From the NCBI GenBank assembly GCA_965644295.1, contig CBFFRP010000133.1:1-64000 (forward strand): 64,000 nt of DNA, in the 5' to 3' direction. Below are positions 44,462-56,311 of the stretch, in pieces (position 1 is the stretch's first letter; the number at the start of each line of letters is the position of its first letter). The DNA is from Paraphysomonas bandaiensis. Taxonomy: Eukaryota; Chrysophyceae. The notes under the pieces were generated by a model that saw only the letters and a list, made by a program, of their open reading frames with translations, made no database searches and was not told the DNA's origin. Made by a program: the position numbers and the translations under genes.

Positions 44462-44492
44462 CTAAACATACATATACACATACATACATATA
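44462..44492. repeat. Short CATA stretch between divergent starts
   Basis: ACATACATATACACATACAT-type units lie between the Cys-rich gene start (43,707, minus) and the dioxygenase start (44,595, plus). Confidence 0.75.
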
Positions 44493-44594
44493 TAATCAAC
44501 AGCCATCTCCATCCACACTACTAAACAACAACAACCCACTCATTCTATCACATACCACATCCTCACATCATTCTTATTCAATTATCATACTTTA

Positions 44595-46265
44595 ATGTTG
44601 AAATCTCTTCTTCTCATCTCATTATTAACTGCCTTTAGTAGCATCTATATACGATACACATTACAAGACACACATACATACATACACATGATTCTATTCA
44701 TTGATAATCTATTTCATTATTTTTATAATGAATATGAATTTAATTTAAAATCTAATCGATATTTAAATCATAATTTTGCACCAGTTTTAGATGAGAATTA
44801 TAATATTCATGCACCTGTCATTAGTGGCAGTATACCCAGTGAAGTTAATGGTTTATATATGCGTATTGGACCGAATCCAATCCCTCATCATATTGGTATG
44901 AAAGGATATCACTGGTTTGATGGTCATGGAATGATTCATTCATTAAGAATTATTAATGGGAATGTATCTTATTCGAATCAATATGTTGAGACTCCCCGAT
45001 ATCGTATTGAAAGAGACTTTGATAGACAAGTGTTTCCTCTTGTTGGTGAGTTTAAAGGTATTATCGGAGTTGTTAAAATGATTTGGAGTCATCTTTCGAA
45101 TAAATTAGCGCTCTTTAATTTGACTATTATTACAATGGGCACTGCCAATACTGCAATCGTGCAGTATCAAAATAGACTCTATGCATGTCACGAAGCCAGT
45201 CTACCGTTTGAAATACAATGGCAAAACAACAATTCTTTTATTTCTCTAGGATATAGAGATTGGAATGGTGTGCTGAATTCACCTGTGAATGCACACGCCA
45301 AAGTAGACCCTCGTGACGGTAATATGTATTTTGTCGGATACGCACCACAACCTGGTAGCAGTAGCGTGTCGTATGGTGTCATCAGAGGGAATGATGTACT
45401 TTCCTATGTCCATTTGAATCTTCCCGAAACGCCCTGGATACACGATATGATGATAACAGAGAATTATATATTGCTCTTCGTTGGCTCTGTTACTTTATCT
45501 CCTGCTGGTGTTATTAAAGATTCGTTGTTTCACTTTGATGACGACACGTCTTTTAAAATTGGTGTAGCTCACAAATTAGGTCGGGATGTTAAAGCAAGAA
45601 GTACAGATGGTTCAGATATATATAGGAGTGATACTATTCAGTGGTTTGAAGCTCCGGGTGCAGCGGTTATTTTGCATGCGTGCAATGCTTGGGAAGAAGG
45701 GAATAAAATCATCTTATGGACTCCCTTGGCAGATTACTTTGACGGTACATTACAGCAGAATAGAAATGTGTTTCACATGACGAAGTTGACCCTTGATCTA
45801 GATAGCGGCCGCATGTCTCGGGGAACGTTAGCGAGGACTCATAACATTGAATTTCCACGCGTGCATCCCTATTTTATTGGCATTCCATCAAGGTTCGGAT
45901 TTGCTGGGGTAATGAACGGGAAAGGAGACGCCTCTTTTGAGGGGTTTGTCAAATTTGATTTTTTTTCGAAGGAGATTGTTAACGAAGTTAAGTTTAGAGA
46001 AGGTGTCATTGGGGGGGAGTTGGTTCCTATTTCCAAGCGAAATCCTGTTGTGTCGGATGACTCTGATGGGTCAGATTCAGTATATCTAGCGACATTTTTG
46101 TACGATACAGTATATAATGGCACTGAGTGGGTGGTCTATGATGGGTATAGTATGTCCTCTGACCCTATAGTTCGGGTTAGAGTGCCGAGAAGGGTACCTT
46201 TTGGATTCCATGGACATTGGGTACCTGAGGATGATTTGCAGAGTCATATGAGTGATAGTGTATAA
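44595..46265 (+). CDS. Carotenoid cleavage dioxygenase (RPE65/NCED family)
   Basis: Single exon, 556 residues. The N-terminus is hydrophobic (SLLLISLLTAFSSIYI), compatible with a signal peptide ending Ala-Phe, as in heterokont plastid targeting, or with a membrane anchor. The family start FAPVLDENYN, then GLYMRIGPNPIPHHIG and YHWFDGHGMIHSLRI are clear. Four Fe(II)-binding His occur in the expected contexts: NSPVNAHAKVDP (~residue 234), TPWIHDMMIT (~283), AVILHACNAWEEGN (~361) and FGFHGHWVPEDD (~540). FPRVHPYFIG matches the family's middle region. It should cleave a carotenoid double bond with O2 to give apocarotenoids. Cleavage position cannot be read from sequence. GC content rises slightly toward the 3' end without sign of transfer. 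Confidence 0.9.
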   Translation: MLKSLLLISLLTAFSSIYIRYTLQDTHTYIHMILFIDNLFHYFYNEYEFNLKSNRYLNHNFAPVLDENYNIHAPVISGSIPSEVNGLYMRIGPNPIPHHIGMKGYHWFDGHGMIHSLRIINGNVSYSNQYVETPRYRIERDFDRQVFPLVGEFKGIIGVVKMIWSHLSNKLALFNLTIITMGTANTAIVQYQNRLYACHEASLPFEIQWQNNNSFISLGYRDWNGVLNSPVNAHAKVDPRDGNMYFVGYAPQPGSSSVSYGVIRGNDVLSYVHLNLPETPWIHDMMITENYILLFVGSVTLSPAGVIKDSLFHFDDDTSFKIGVAHKLGRDVKARSTDGSDIYRSDTIQWFEAPGAAVILHACNAWEEGNKIILWTPLADYFDGTLQQNRNVFHMTKLTLDLDSGRMSRGTLARTHNIEFPRVHPYFIGIPSRFGFAGVMNGKGDASFEGFVKFDFFSKEIVNEVKFREGVIGGELVPISKRNPVVSDDSDGSDSVYLATFLYDTVYNGTEWVVYDGYSMSSDPIVRVRVPRRVPFGFHGHWVPEDDLQSHMSDSV

Positions 46266-48322
46266 TGCATACTTTGACTCCTGTATATCCCTCTATGTTA
46301 TTGTGTTACTCCTCGAGGAGCATTTTATCTTTGTTCGACAGCGTGAAACACTCTTCCCACGATAAGATTTTTTAATATTGTAGATATAGACTGGACAGCT
46401 AGGGCTTGTATATCAATGCTTTGTGTACTCTTTATCAGTGGTTATAGTGTGAAGTCAGTGTGGGATTTTCTAAATTATGACATCGAGTTCACTATACGAC
46501 GTATAAGCAGTTTGGAGTATGCCACAGTTTATTAGCATGCACTGCGTAGGTTTTAGAGGAGTCGACGATACACATCAATTGTGTTATATAACGGGATTTT
46601 GGTGCTTGATGCGAGACTAGCGAATGTATAGCTATTTTACTCTTACAATATCTTAGTTAACACAACGGGAAATATTATTCAACTTCGTCAAATTGGTTGA
46701 ATTACCTCGTAACACTAATTTTGGTTCACATACCCAGTCAAAAAGTAATAAATGATATTCAAAATTCAAACCACACAGGGATACTTGACAGAAGTGTTCT
46801 ATATGATTTGCTGATTCGTGTGATCAGGGCTACATATGACAATATACTAAGTTTCAATTAACTGTCAACTATTGAAATAGAGACTGCAATACAACTACAA
46901 TGATTCAAGTGCGTATATTGGCAAAATTACTCTAGGAGTTTCAACATGTGAGAGGAGAATTATGCATTTCGATGGGATGCTGGAAATATCTTCATTGACG
47001 TGCAACAAATTTGCTACTTTTGGTAATAACAAGAACCGACGTCAAAGTTGTTCAGTAGGTTCTACTTTGCTGTAGAGTGCAGGATAAAGATGATGTAGAC
47101 TTGGACATATAGATTGCACTGCTGAATCACTGGGTGATAATTTGTTCGATGAAATACAGTTGATTGAATATAATTTCAACGCAATAGAATTTATTTCGGG
47201 AGACAAGTTGTAATCCCAAATTGGCACGTTTAATGGCCGTAATTAGATATTTAGGCCTAGTTTTTGCACAATGGCTGTTACATTGATTGACGAACTCATT
47301 ACAAGACACCCAACTGACGAGCGGCAGTGCAGCTATTACAAAACAATGAAAATATTTTCGCTCCTTTTATACGAAGAAGATGACGATTCGAGTGAGTGTC
47401 TTGTTCAGAATATGTTAGTACAGCGCAGTGTTTGCTTGATGATAACAGGCAGCGGAGTCGAGCACGCCATAACAAGCAAACACGGTACCGCAGCGTTAAG
47501 CACTGTCATACCACACCCAATACTCGACAATAGAAGTGCCTGCTTCATGGTGTTTGTAATTCACACTTTCATTGTTTATGTACGACATAATAGATAGTAT
47601 GTTTGGGAAAAGTAATGATAGCTCCAGTAAAGCAAATAACACTGTGTATGTATATCCAGCGTAACTACATGATGGATTATAATATATCGTATGCATTGTT
47701 CAGAGCTGCAATGATTCTGCAATATATTAAAGTCATTACTTTCTAAGGTGAATATAGTTCAACTTTAAAGAAGGTAAAGACACAAACAGCCTTTCCTAAT
47801 AATTTATTCATTTTGTTTATCCATGGGAAGTTGTCGACCGGTAGGAATCACAATCCACTAATGTTGTAGTTGTTTAAGCTTTAAACCAATGTAATGACTG
47901 CTCTATAATTGCTGATACACTAGAATCATTTTGGTGCAGGTTTTTAACGCCTATTGCTAAGTAATAAGACTTTTAATATATCACTAGAATACTTTTTTCG
48001 TGTGGTCTAAATTTATTATTGTTTGACTTAGAAGGTGTCTGCAATTGTATTAATTGGTTCTCAAAAATTAGAAAACAATGTCATAATTTCTCTGTCGTTT
48101 ATATATTAATTGCATGGAATCAATGAACTATTACTATAAATTCGTTCTGCCTTCGCACTATTGCCAGCCACAGATTACCGGCTTACATTTCCATTAACAT
48201 ACACTACTACAAATCGTCACTATAACACACAATGGTATGATGATATGATAGTTAGAAGAGCTAAGCCGAAGGGCAACCACGCAACAACAACTCCGCAATA
48301 AGCTACAAGGTGTAAGATATGG
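46266..48322. other. 2-kb gap between convergent genes
   Basis: Contains a degenerate MULE-like MITE end (about 46,670-46,745; TATTATTCAACTTCGTCAAA) and near 47,937-47,970 a minus-strand copy of the TTAGCAATAGGCGTTA block seen at 41,680. An open frame at 47,271-47,597 has no recognisable features. Otherwise I see nothing. Confidence 0.6.
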
Positions 48323-50075
48323 CTATACCACATCTGACGCGGTGATATCAATACCTATATCAGACAGGGCACTTTGATACATCGTTTTTTTCGGACGCAT
48401 CAGCACTCGTCTCCTAGAGCAGCATTGGATGGGCGTTCGAGTTCCATTAAAATGCTTAGCTACAGACACCCAATCAATGCTACCATCCTTTCGGGTGTTC
48501 TTTTCTGCCACCTCTAGTAAAAATTTGTCCTGTAAAGAATACAATGGCAATGATTAGATTTAGTGGAATTACATAGAATTCTGTATATATTTACCTCACT
48601 GGGTTCAAAAGGAGTGGTTAGGTGCCCAGTTTCCGTATATCGAAGAGTCTTCGACCACCTCAATCTGCAAATATACATAAGTTAGCAAAAAGCGCTCACA
48701 TTACTACAGTTGTGCCGCGTACACGTTGACACGCATACAGCTCGGGAGCCATACATATTGTATAGAGACCATACAAGAGTGAATATACGCAAAAGACTTA
48801 AATTTCGCATATATTCTGCAGAGTAAATATCTACCTGCACTGTTCTGGGGATCTAGTTTTCCCCATTAACTCAGACACCTTCACCCAGTCCAGACCCCCT
48901 CTTGGCCCTTTACCGTCACATTCGCTGATGGCTCTCCGCAAGTTATCATCCTGCATAACATCAGTAAAACATTTCACAGTACTTTTCGCTGACGACTAAA
49001 TTAATGTTTCTGCTCAGATGTCTTCCAAACAATGGGAGTAGGCAAATGATCCAGAGAATATGACTTCAGCGACATCATCACTTACCTCCTCTGGTGTAAA
49101 TTTGGTGCAACGGAGAGGGTTATCACAATATTTCAAACAGCTGTTCCACCTCTCAACACACTGTCTTCTATTTAGCTCGCCACCCATAGCCTCCACTACC
49201 TACGTTTCCCCATTACACCATTACAAATATATAACTGCCTTTGATATAGGGAAAGCTCAGTATATTCATTCACCGCGCCAATAGATGACCAGAATTATCA
49301 TTGAACACCCATTCATATAAGGAGGTAACACCTACCTTATTCCATATAATTTTATCGTTCACTTGGTTCGCTTCCACGGCAGCACGGAGTCGATTATCCT
49401 ACCCACACAATAAAGATGGAATTGTCAGAACAATGACAGTAGTGATGCCATTCCAAGACAAATATTGAACGGATCATCAAAGTACAGTAATTAACAAACG
49501 TCAACATATTCAGGACTGATCTTACCATGTCTTCCGACCATACTTTTCTCGAATGTCCAGAATACGGCTACAAAACAGAGCATCAGTATTAACATAATAC
49601 AAACACACTCCTACTCATATCAACACACAAACCGAATCCACTCTAGACTAATTCATCTATTGCATACCTACACAAATATATATATAACAGATGACATCTC
49701 GACACATACATATATATATATGTATATAGAACATATCACACATCATATCTACACACATATGTATATATAACAGATGAGACACCATCTCTACACACATACA
49801 CATATCTATCTATCTATCTACAGCACCTTTACGTCTCCATTCGACGATGTATTCGAGCCAATCACTGTATTCGCTGTAGTATTTAACGAGTATTGTAATG
49901 AAGCAATAATCATCTTATTTTTTTCTTTAATATCACATAATTCAGTCCAGTATCTTCTAGTGATCTCCTCTGATTCAGATAGTTTTAATCGTAATATACG
50001 TAGCTCTTCTTCTGCACTATCAAGACTTCGTTTCTCTCTATGAGAAGGTAAAGATGATCCACTTGTATCGTCCAT
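48323..50075 (-). CDS. Three-repeat Myb/SANT-like DNA-binding protein
   Basis: Seven minus-strand exons (50075-49827, 49567-49526, 49398-49336, 49199-49086, 48950-48835, 48664-48595, 48529-48323) join to 286 residues. A ~60-residue coiled coil (SAEEELRILRLKLSESEEIT) precedes three SANT/Myb repeats. Repeat 1: KVWSEDMDNRLRAAVE to RRQCVERWNSCLKYC. Repeat 2: KFTPEEDDNLRRAISE to RSPEQCRLRWSKTLRY. Repeat 3: PFEPSEDKFLLEVAEK to RTPIQCCSRRRVLM. The Trp/acidic start and QC.xRW end of each repeat are typical of Myb; repeat 3 lacks the usual terminal Trp, reading SRRRVL. Small exons (42-116 bases) fall inside repeats. Role: probable nuclear DNA binding, c-Myb or SNAPc-like; the target is unknown. The start is the Met after which composition becomes protein-like. 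Confidence 0.8.
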
Positions 50076-50179
50076 GATGAGAGATACCCCTGTATTAGTA
50101 TGTGTTTGGTTTAGATAATTGAGAGGTTGAGTTATGACTGCTGTGCAGCTAAATGACTGTGACTTGTGGTTAATATACA

Positions 50180-50260
50180 TATACATACACATACATACAT
50201 AGAGAGAGAGGCGTACAGCAGTGTATACAGCAGCAGCGGTACATGTATATGTATGTATAT
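50180..50260. repeat. Short CATA/TATG stretch between divergent starts
   Basis: TATACATACACATACATACA, then TATATGTATGTATATGTATA-type units lie between the Myb-like start (50,075, minus) and the heme oxygenase-like start (50,563, plus). Confidence 0.75.
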
Positions 50261-50562
50261 GTATATGCAGCATATTTAAAATCGAACTCTACCGACTATA
50301 ATACAGTGAAATATACTGTAATAATACTATACTATAAATCATCCAATCATATCCCTTATAGGATAATTGATTCGACACATGTATATATATACATATATAC
50401 AGCAGTAGCATCTATGCATATATATATACACCATACAGAGACGCATATCGTTCTCTATAACTTCATATACTTAACAATACACACCATATCCCTCTGCTAT
50501 AGTGAACAACCAACTTCTTTCAATTAAAAGTTGGCTTGACCACTTCCAATAGTCACCGTATA

Positions 50563-51572
50563 ATGCCAAGTATCCAACTGATAGCATCATACAGTATACT
50601 ACTATTATTATATGGCCCTATCTATCTACTACATGCATTTACTCCAGCATCTATTAGAAGTTACCATACACTTGCTTTACCTGCCAGACGATTACAACCA
50701 CAATTAAGATATATTAAGTACTTCGACCCTCCTCCACCCCCAAAAAAACGGGAATATTCATTTACTCGTGATGAATTGGCTCCGCTATCAATCACTATAC
50801 CACAACCTGATAAGCTTAATTTAAGTGGTTATAGACAATTTTTAGCTGATATTTATCATACAATGCAAGGATTTGAAGATGCTATTAAGAGTAATCAAAA
50901 GCTTCAGTTTATGTCAATGATCCACTTGAAACACTGGAAAGGCCTTATATTGAGAGATGTTCTGAACCACTGTACAATAGACGGTCAACCACGTACAGCT
51001 CCTCTTAAAGCTGGCCCTGTGGCGAAAGAGTATAGAGAATACATACACAGTCTTACAAAGCAAAAGGATATGTTGAAATCTACATGCCATGTGTACAATT
51101 TCATATCTTTTCTGGTAAGGATTAATGTCTCATTCGTATTGTATATTGTACAAATCTGCAGCTTAAGGATTCCCTTTTCACGAATACTTTTAGGAAAGAT
51201 TTAAACCGGTTGGGGATGCCATTGCCGCACGTTCCAAAATGCCACTACGTATGTACGAGGTATATATACGTTGTGACAATCGAATTTTGTAGTATTGAAA
51301 TCATTACCTTCTCGTTGCAATTCGTATTTTTCCTATTCAAATGTTTTACGCATTTCATAAATGTTCTAATGTATGTATTCTTCGTATTGGAATAGGATGA
51401 CAACATTGTTAAGTGGTATTTACAACTACTCTACGATGCCATTGACGCGAAATCCTCAGAGAACAACATTAGATGGACTCCAGAAATGAAGCAGGAATGT
51501 CTTCGAGAGAGTGAAAAGTGTGGTGAATATCTTAACAAACTGCTGTCTTACCTGAAGGATTCACCTGAATGA
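50563..51572 (+). CDS. Heme oxygenase-like protein, probably plastid-targeted
   Basis: Three exons (50563-51114, 51194-51259, 51396-51572) give 264 residues. The N-terminus is a signal peptide (IASYSILLLLYGPIYLLHA) followed by FTPASIRSYHTLALPARR: cleavage before Phe, then a basic Ser/Ala-rich stretch, the bipartite plastid address of heterokont algae. The mature part aligns by eye with plant/algal heme oxygenases: LNLSGYRQFLADIYHTMQGF, ILRDVLNHC, YREYIHSLTKQKDMLKSTCH, YNFISFL then ERFKPVGDAI. I cannot find the proximal His expected near the mature N-terminus (the plant MRLHT-like motif); the region reads EYSFTRDELAPLSI. It may therefore be an HO2-like, non-canonical member rather than a true biliverdin-forming enzyme. 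Pathway: bilin/heme metabolism in the plastid. Confidence 0.78.
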
Positions 51573-51973
51573 ATGCGTATGTTGGGCTGTAGCTATCACA
51601 TAATTCGTGATATTTAGGGATTCTATTGCGGAGTCACCGTACAATCAGCTGGATGCGAACACTTCATGACACTATAGGGTAGAATTTCACGTTGTATGAC
51701 TGTATTTACACTTCTTAGTGAAGCGACTGACTACATAGTGCTAGTTTTTGTAGTGGTTAAATTAAACGAAATAATATATACAATCTTCGTTGCCTTAAAT
51801 TTTATTATACACATTACTTTGATGCAATGGACTTCGTTATGAACTGCAAGCTAAAAATTACGGCAGTGAGTACTACTTAAACCGAAAAGCGTTGTCAATA
51901 CTTAACAAGGAGTAATCAAACACCAATAATCGCATAAAAACGATACAATACGATAGAACTATATATTGAAGTC

Positions 51974-52840
51974 TTATGTCTGCATGGACTTGCGACGTCT
52001 TTCCAATGCTTTCATTCTTGACTGGTTAATTTTGATTTGTTGTTCAGGTGTCAAGTATTCGTTCTTCATGGTAGTAACATTTTCTGAAGGCATATTAAGG
52101 TTAGAATACGTTTCAGATATACACGGGGGACAACGGAAAGAGGTGTTTTGTGAAGTCGACAACTGGGATCTAACATAAGGTGAGTGCAGTAATTGTGAGT
52201 TATGAGTAACGGTTGAGCTGATATCAGGGCAATATACTTGGGATCGCTTTGGAGTCTTGAGATGCATGTTACAATTCAAATAGTTTTGTTTGTGAATTTG
52301 AGTATTATCTACATTTTGATGCACAAAGTTATCCGTGGTATGATTATCCATGTACATTATATTTCGAGCCTGTCGACGCTGCTGAAGTCTCTCCAATGCA
52401 GCTTTTCTATTTCTTTCTGACCGTTCCATTGCCGCTTTACTCAGTTTACGCTGCTGTAGTCTGCATAACGCCCGAAGGCGGTTCAATTCAATTTGTTTCA
52501 AATCTTCTGAAGTAAGTTCTACACAATTTGATTTTTGTGCAGTGATATGCAGACTGTTATTATCATTTGAATGTGATTTGTAGTTTGCTATTAAAGTATT
52601 TGGAGTGTTATACTCAAAATCACATTTATTATTTTGATTTGAATGTAATGGCATACATTCATCATTTTTATTGTCACTCAGATCTGAGTCTGATTGACTG
52701 GAATTCAGACGCTTCAAATGACGGCGTGTGAGACTCTTATTAGCGTTTATTTTATGACGATATGAGGAGTAATTGAGATGAGTGTTATATGGTTTACCAC
52801 TACGTGTTTTACTGTGTTGTGTAAAGCTTAATGATTTCAT
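51974..52840 (-). CDS. Basic protein with three RPA-binding-like motifs
   Basis: Single exon of 288 residues. It is rich in Ser, Asn, His and Lys. Three helix-like motifs share a pattern: TSEDLKQIELNRLRALCRLQ, then KAAMERSERNRKAALERLQQ, and at the C-terminus TPEQQIKINQSRMKALERRR. From memory this is the (S/T)xEx..I..NR..AL.R helix by which XPA, UNG2, TIPIN and SMARCAL1 bind the winged-helix domain of RPA32. Three copies in one small protein are unusual. The rest is low in hydrophobic residues and likely disordered, with Cys-Pro-rich patches (RCPPCISETY). Inferred role: recruitment of or by RPA at damaged or replicating DNA; not proven. Confidence 0.65.
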   Translation of the reverse strand: MKSLSFTQHSKTRSGKPYNTHLNYSSYRHKINANKSLTRRHLKRLNSSQSDSDLSDNKNDECMPLHSNQNNKCDFEYNTPNTLIANYKSHSNDNNSLHITAQKSNCVELTSEDLKQIELNRLRALCRLQQRKLSKAAMERSERNRKAALERLQQRRQARNIMYMDNHTTDNFVHQNVDNTQIHKQNYLNCNMHLKTPKRSQVYCPDISSTVTHNSQLLHSPYVRSQLSTSQNTSFRCPPCISETYSNLNMPSENVTTMKNEYLTPEQQIKINQSRMKALERRRKSMQT

Positions 52841-54258
52841 TATACATAGGAGTGATTCTGTGTATGTGGATTAAGGGGTCATGTGTTGGTGTCTTAAATA
52901 GTTAGGTGATCGTATATACATAGCTGTCTATATAGAAGCACATACTGGTATATATATACATACACACATGTACACATCCCTTACTTACATATACATACTT
53001 ATATACTCTACATAGACATACATATACGTATGTTCATAATCTTCTTAATGAAGTGTGTGAAGTGAATCTCACACTTCGACTTCACACTTCAGTTACGTAT
53101 CTTCGGAGGACATATAGAATAAATGCACTGAAAGAAGAGCAAAGGAACTTAAATGGCCCTCATGTTACTGCCTCTTGTCTCGTATTAATACGAATGGAAG
53201 TGTATATATAAGAAAATTACAGTGCTGCATGTGTTCATTTATTGTCCACATAGCAGCTCAGTTGGATATTATGATTTTTCGCAATGAATATGCAAAAATA
53301 CAGATTTTTATATTCAGATAGTATTTATACCATTTTAAACCACTACAATCTCAAGAAAACCACAGTTTTCACTCAATCAAACCTAATTATTGCTTATATA
53401 GCTAGGTAGATTTAACACATCAGCAGGCAGATGGATATGAGTTGGAAGAAACAGAAGATGTGGTGATTATTACAGCAGTGATATCACTATTCTATGCCAT
53501 GTCTCCTAATCCTCATCTAAACCCAATGATTGTGTACTACAGTCACTCTTAATAGTGATAATATCCTGTATATATACGTCTGCTGTGTAGGAGTGCATAT
53601 GAATATATTCAGTAACTGGTTATGGATATGATCTCTACATATGAATTACTAGAAGGAATAAGTGCATAGTCGAATCATCTAACCCTCTGTACTTGATCTG
53701 ACCTCTGATACAGAGGGGTCATAACGACCAGTATGGTTATTATAGTAGCTGTCTTGTATGTGTTATTTGGAAGACAAGTGCTGTTGTTCTGTCATTAGAT
53801 TGTAGAGATTGATTTGTTAATATGATAATGTATATTGTATATATGCATGGTAGTTAAATTACTATACAATAGTCAGAGAATCATTCTACGGGCGTTCCTT
53901 AGCGTAGTAATTGACACGATCTAAATTAAGGACTGTATACGAAACTACATGAAAAGGTATACTATGATATAGAGGCCCTGTAACACTGTTTTACACTGTT
54001 GATATAGATTTGATACTTAAGTAAAATGTAACTACTGTTATGGGATGTGCACAAACACGCATTGTCAGATATCGTTCTACGTTCGATTTCAAAAACGGTG
54101 TTTGTCTCAATTTCACAAGTTGCATTATCTACAGTTCTATTTATAGTGCTGTGTATGAATCTGTGATACGTAGAGGTACTAAAATAGTCATCTCTTGTTC
54201 TTCGCTCTCGTTGCCCATACAGAAATACTATTTCGAATTAGTATCAATCATGCTTACA
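52841..54258. other. 1.4-kb gap upstream of two minus-strand genes
   Basis: Holds CATA/TATA-like microsatellite patches (52,910-53,035) near the start of the gene at 52,840, and a GAAGTGTGTGAAGTGAA/TTCGACTTCACACTTC inverted motif at 53,047-53,090 that could form a short hairpin. No gene is seen. Confidence 0.55.
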
Positions 54259-55306
54259 TTACATTCGCTTTGACTCTCTATAATCATCAAATAAAGAACA
54301 ACCACTAGCTACAGCAAGCACACTTAAAATTGAAGTTAAAATCACAAAGACAGTTTCGGAAAAATCAAATTCTTGATTTTTCCATACTAATATGACATTT
54401 ATCGTACAAACCATTCCCAACATTGTATAAAATATAATTCGATCTCTCGGTAACGGGGCAGTATTTCTAGACTTTTGGGACGGGTAAGCTAGGTATATGA
54501 CAATATATAAAATCAACACTACTAGAAGCATAACTGGTACAGATGCAGCAAGAGGAGTGACCATTCTATAATGCAAAAGAAGTACAGGGAGTGTTCCTAT
54601 ACAACCCATGCATATATTCAAAGATACACAAAGCCCTGTATAACATATGTCTGTAATTCCTTTCACAATATAATTTGTACTGCTAGAAAGCAGAGAATAA
54701 CATACACTTCTACTCAGGTGTTTGGCAGGGCCATGTGATAAGGCAAGACTGAAGTTGAAGAGAATCAAAAGCGCCGGTGTATCCATAAAAATTCTTTGGT
54801 AAAACTCCTCCACTTCATCGCCTTAGAGTTATTGTTACATAAGATACGAATAGAGTAATAAGGAACACTTACTATACACAAACCACTGCAATTTCAACCC
54901 AATGATATAGTATCCAAGACCACCCAGAACGTATAAGTAAGCAGGCATGAATGAAACCACAGACACATTGAACTTGTCATTAGCCCCTGCTATTAATGAA
55001 ATATATAGCCCTGATATCCATATGAGCTCTATCACACGACACTCATATCCACTTACACACAACATGGACCCAAACACGACCTAAAGAGAAGCATTCCGTA
55101 ATCATAAGAATACCATTCAAATCACAACGACTTGTTGATATGATGCTTTCTGTTACAAGTACTATACATATGCAAACTAACAGAGTGAAGGCTCCCTGAG
55201 CTCTATATACAACCGCATGGACCATGCACATGATAAAACATATACAAGACATGAGGTCCATAGTGGATAGTTGGGCATTCGGGGGCTCGTTATTAATTAC
55301 GTCCAT
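54259..55306 (-). CDS. Multipass membrane protein of unknown family
   Basis: Three minus-strand exons: 55306-55157 (donor choice uncertain), 55080-54873 and 54821-54259, about 306 residues. Roughly eight hydrophobic segments are visible, including MSCICFIMCMVHAVVYRA, FTLLVCICIVL, IWISGLYISLIAG, FMPAYLYVLGGLGYYIIGL, ALLILFNFSLALS, CIGTLPVLLLHY, PVMLLVVLILYIVIYLAY, IIFYTMLGMVCTINVILVW and TVFVILTSILSVLAVASG. The second junction is secure (FVYSDEVEEFYQRIF); the first depends on which GT is used before the TTTAG acceptor. The tail ends in ESKRM. I do not recognise the family. It diverges from the DnaJ gene across a long TATG array. Confidence 0.65.
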
Positions 55307-55354
55307 GGAGTCTTAATGAGGCTGAAAGAGTAAGATACATCAGAACAGAAGAGA

Positions 55355-55358
<4 letters not shown>

Positions 55359-55389
<31 letters not shown>

Positions 55390-55819
55390 TGTATGTATGT
55401 ATGTATGTATGTATGTATGTATGTATGTATGTATGTATGTATGTATGTATGTATGTATGTATGTATGTATGTATGTATGTATGTATGTATGTATGTATGT
55501 ATGTATGTATGTATGTATGTATGTATGTATGTATGTATGTATGTATGTATGTATGTATGTATGTATGTATGTATGTATGTATGTATGTATGTATGTATGT
55601 ATGTATGTATGTATGTATGTATGTATGTATGTATGTATGTATGTATGTATGTATGTATGTATGTATGTATGTATGTATGTATGTATGTATGTATGTATGT
55701 ATGTATGTATGTATGTATGTATGTATGTATGTATGTATGTATGTATGTATGTATGTATGTATGTATGTATGTATGTATGTATGTATGTATGTATGTATGT
55801 ATGTATATATGTATGTATG

Positions 55820-55853
<34 letters not shown>

Positions 55854-56192
55854 TGTATGTATGTATGTATGTATGTATGTATGTATGTATGTATGTATGT
55901 ATGTATGTATGTATGTATGTATGTATGTATGTATGTATGTATGTATGTATGTATGTATGTATGTATGTATGTATGTATGTAGGTATGTATGTATGTATGT
56001 ATGTATGTAGGTATGTATGTATGTAGGTATGTATGTATGTATGTATGTATGTATGTATGTATGTATGTATGTATGTATGTATGTATGTATGTATGTATGT
56101 ATGTATGTAGGTATGTAGGTATGTATGTATGTATGTATGTATGTATGTATGTATGTATGTATGTATGTATGTATGTATGTATATACGTATGT
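55359..56192. repeat. (TATG)n array between divergent gene starts
   Basis: About 830 bases of TATG units, with a few TATA and TAGG variants clustered near 55,804-55,822 and 55,980-56,118. It lies between the minus start at 55,306 and the plus start at 56,312. The CATA strand is the minus strand here. Long Met-Tyr-Val-Cys frames over it are artefacts. Confidence 0.96.
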
Positions 56193-56311
56193 ATGTGTGG
56201 GGGGGTGTGTGTATGTGGTGTGTGTTCTGGAATATGAATTAGCGGTAATAGAATGGTCTCTTAATCCAGCCATAGACATCCACTGAGAGGTTGTTATACA
56301 TACTACCAACA

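Noticed and set aside
47271-47597. 108-residue plus-strand frame
   Set aside because: No domain, intron signal or composition supporting a gene; it lies in a convergent, repeat-bearing gap.
55361-56237. Met-Tyr-Val-Cys open frames over TATG arrays here and at 4.2, 33.1, 38.6 and 61.6 kb
   Set aside because: Repeat artefacts on either strand of the arrays; no unique sequence is encoded.
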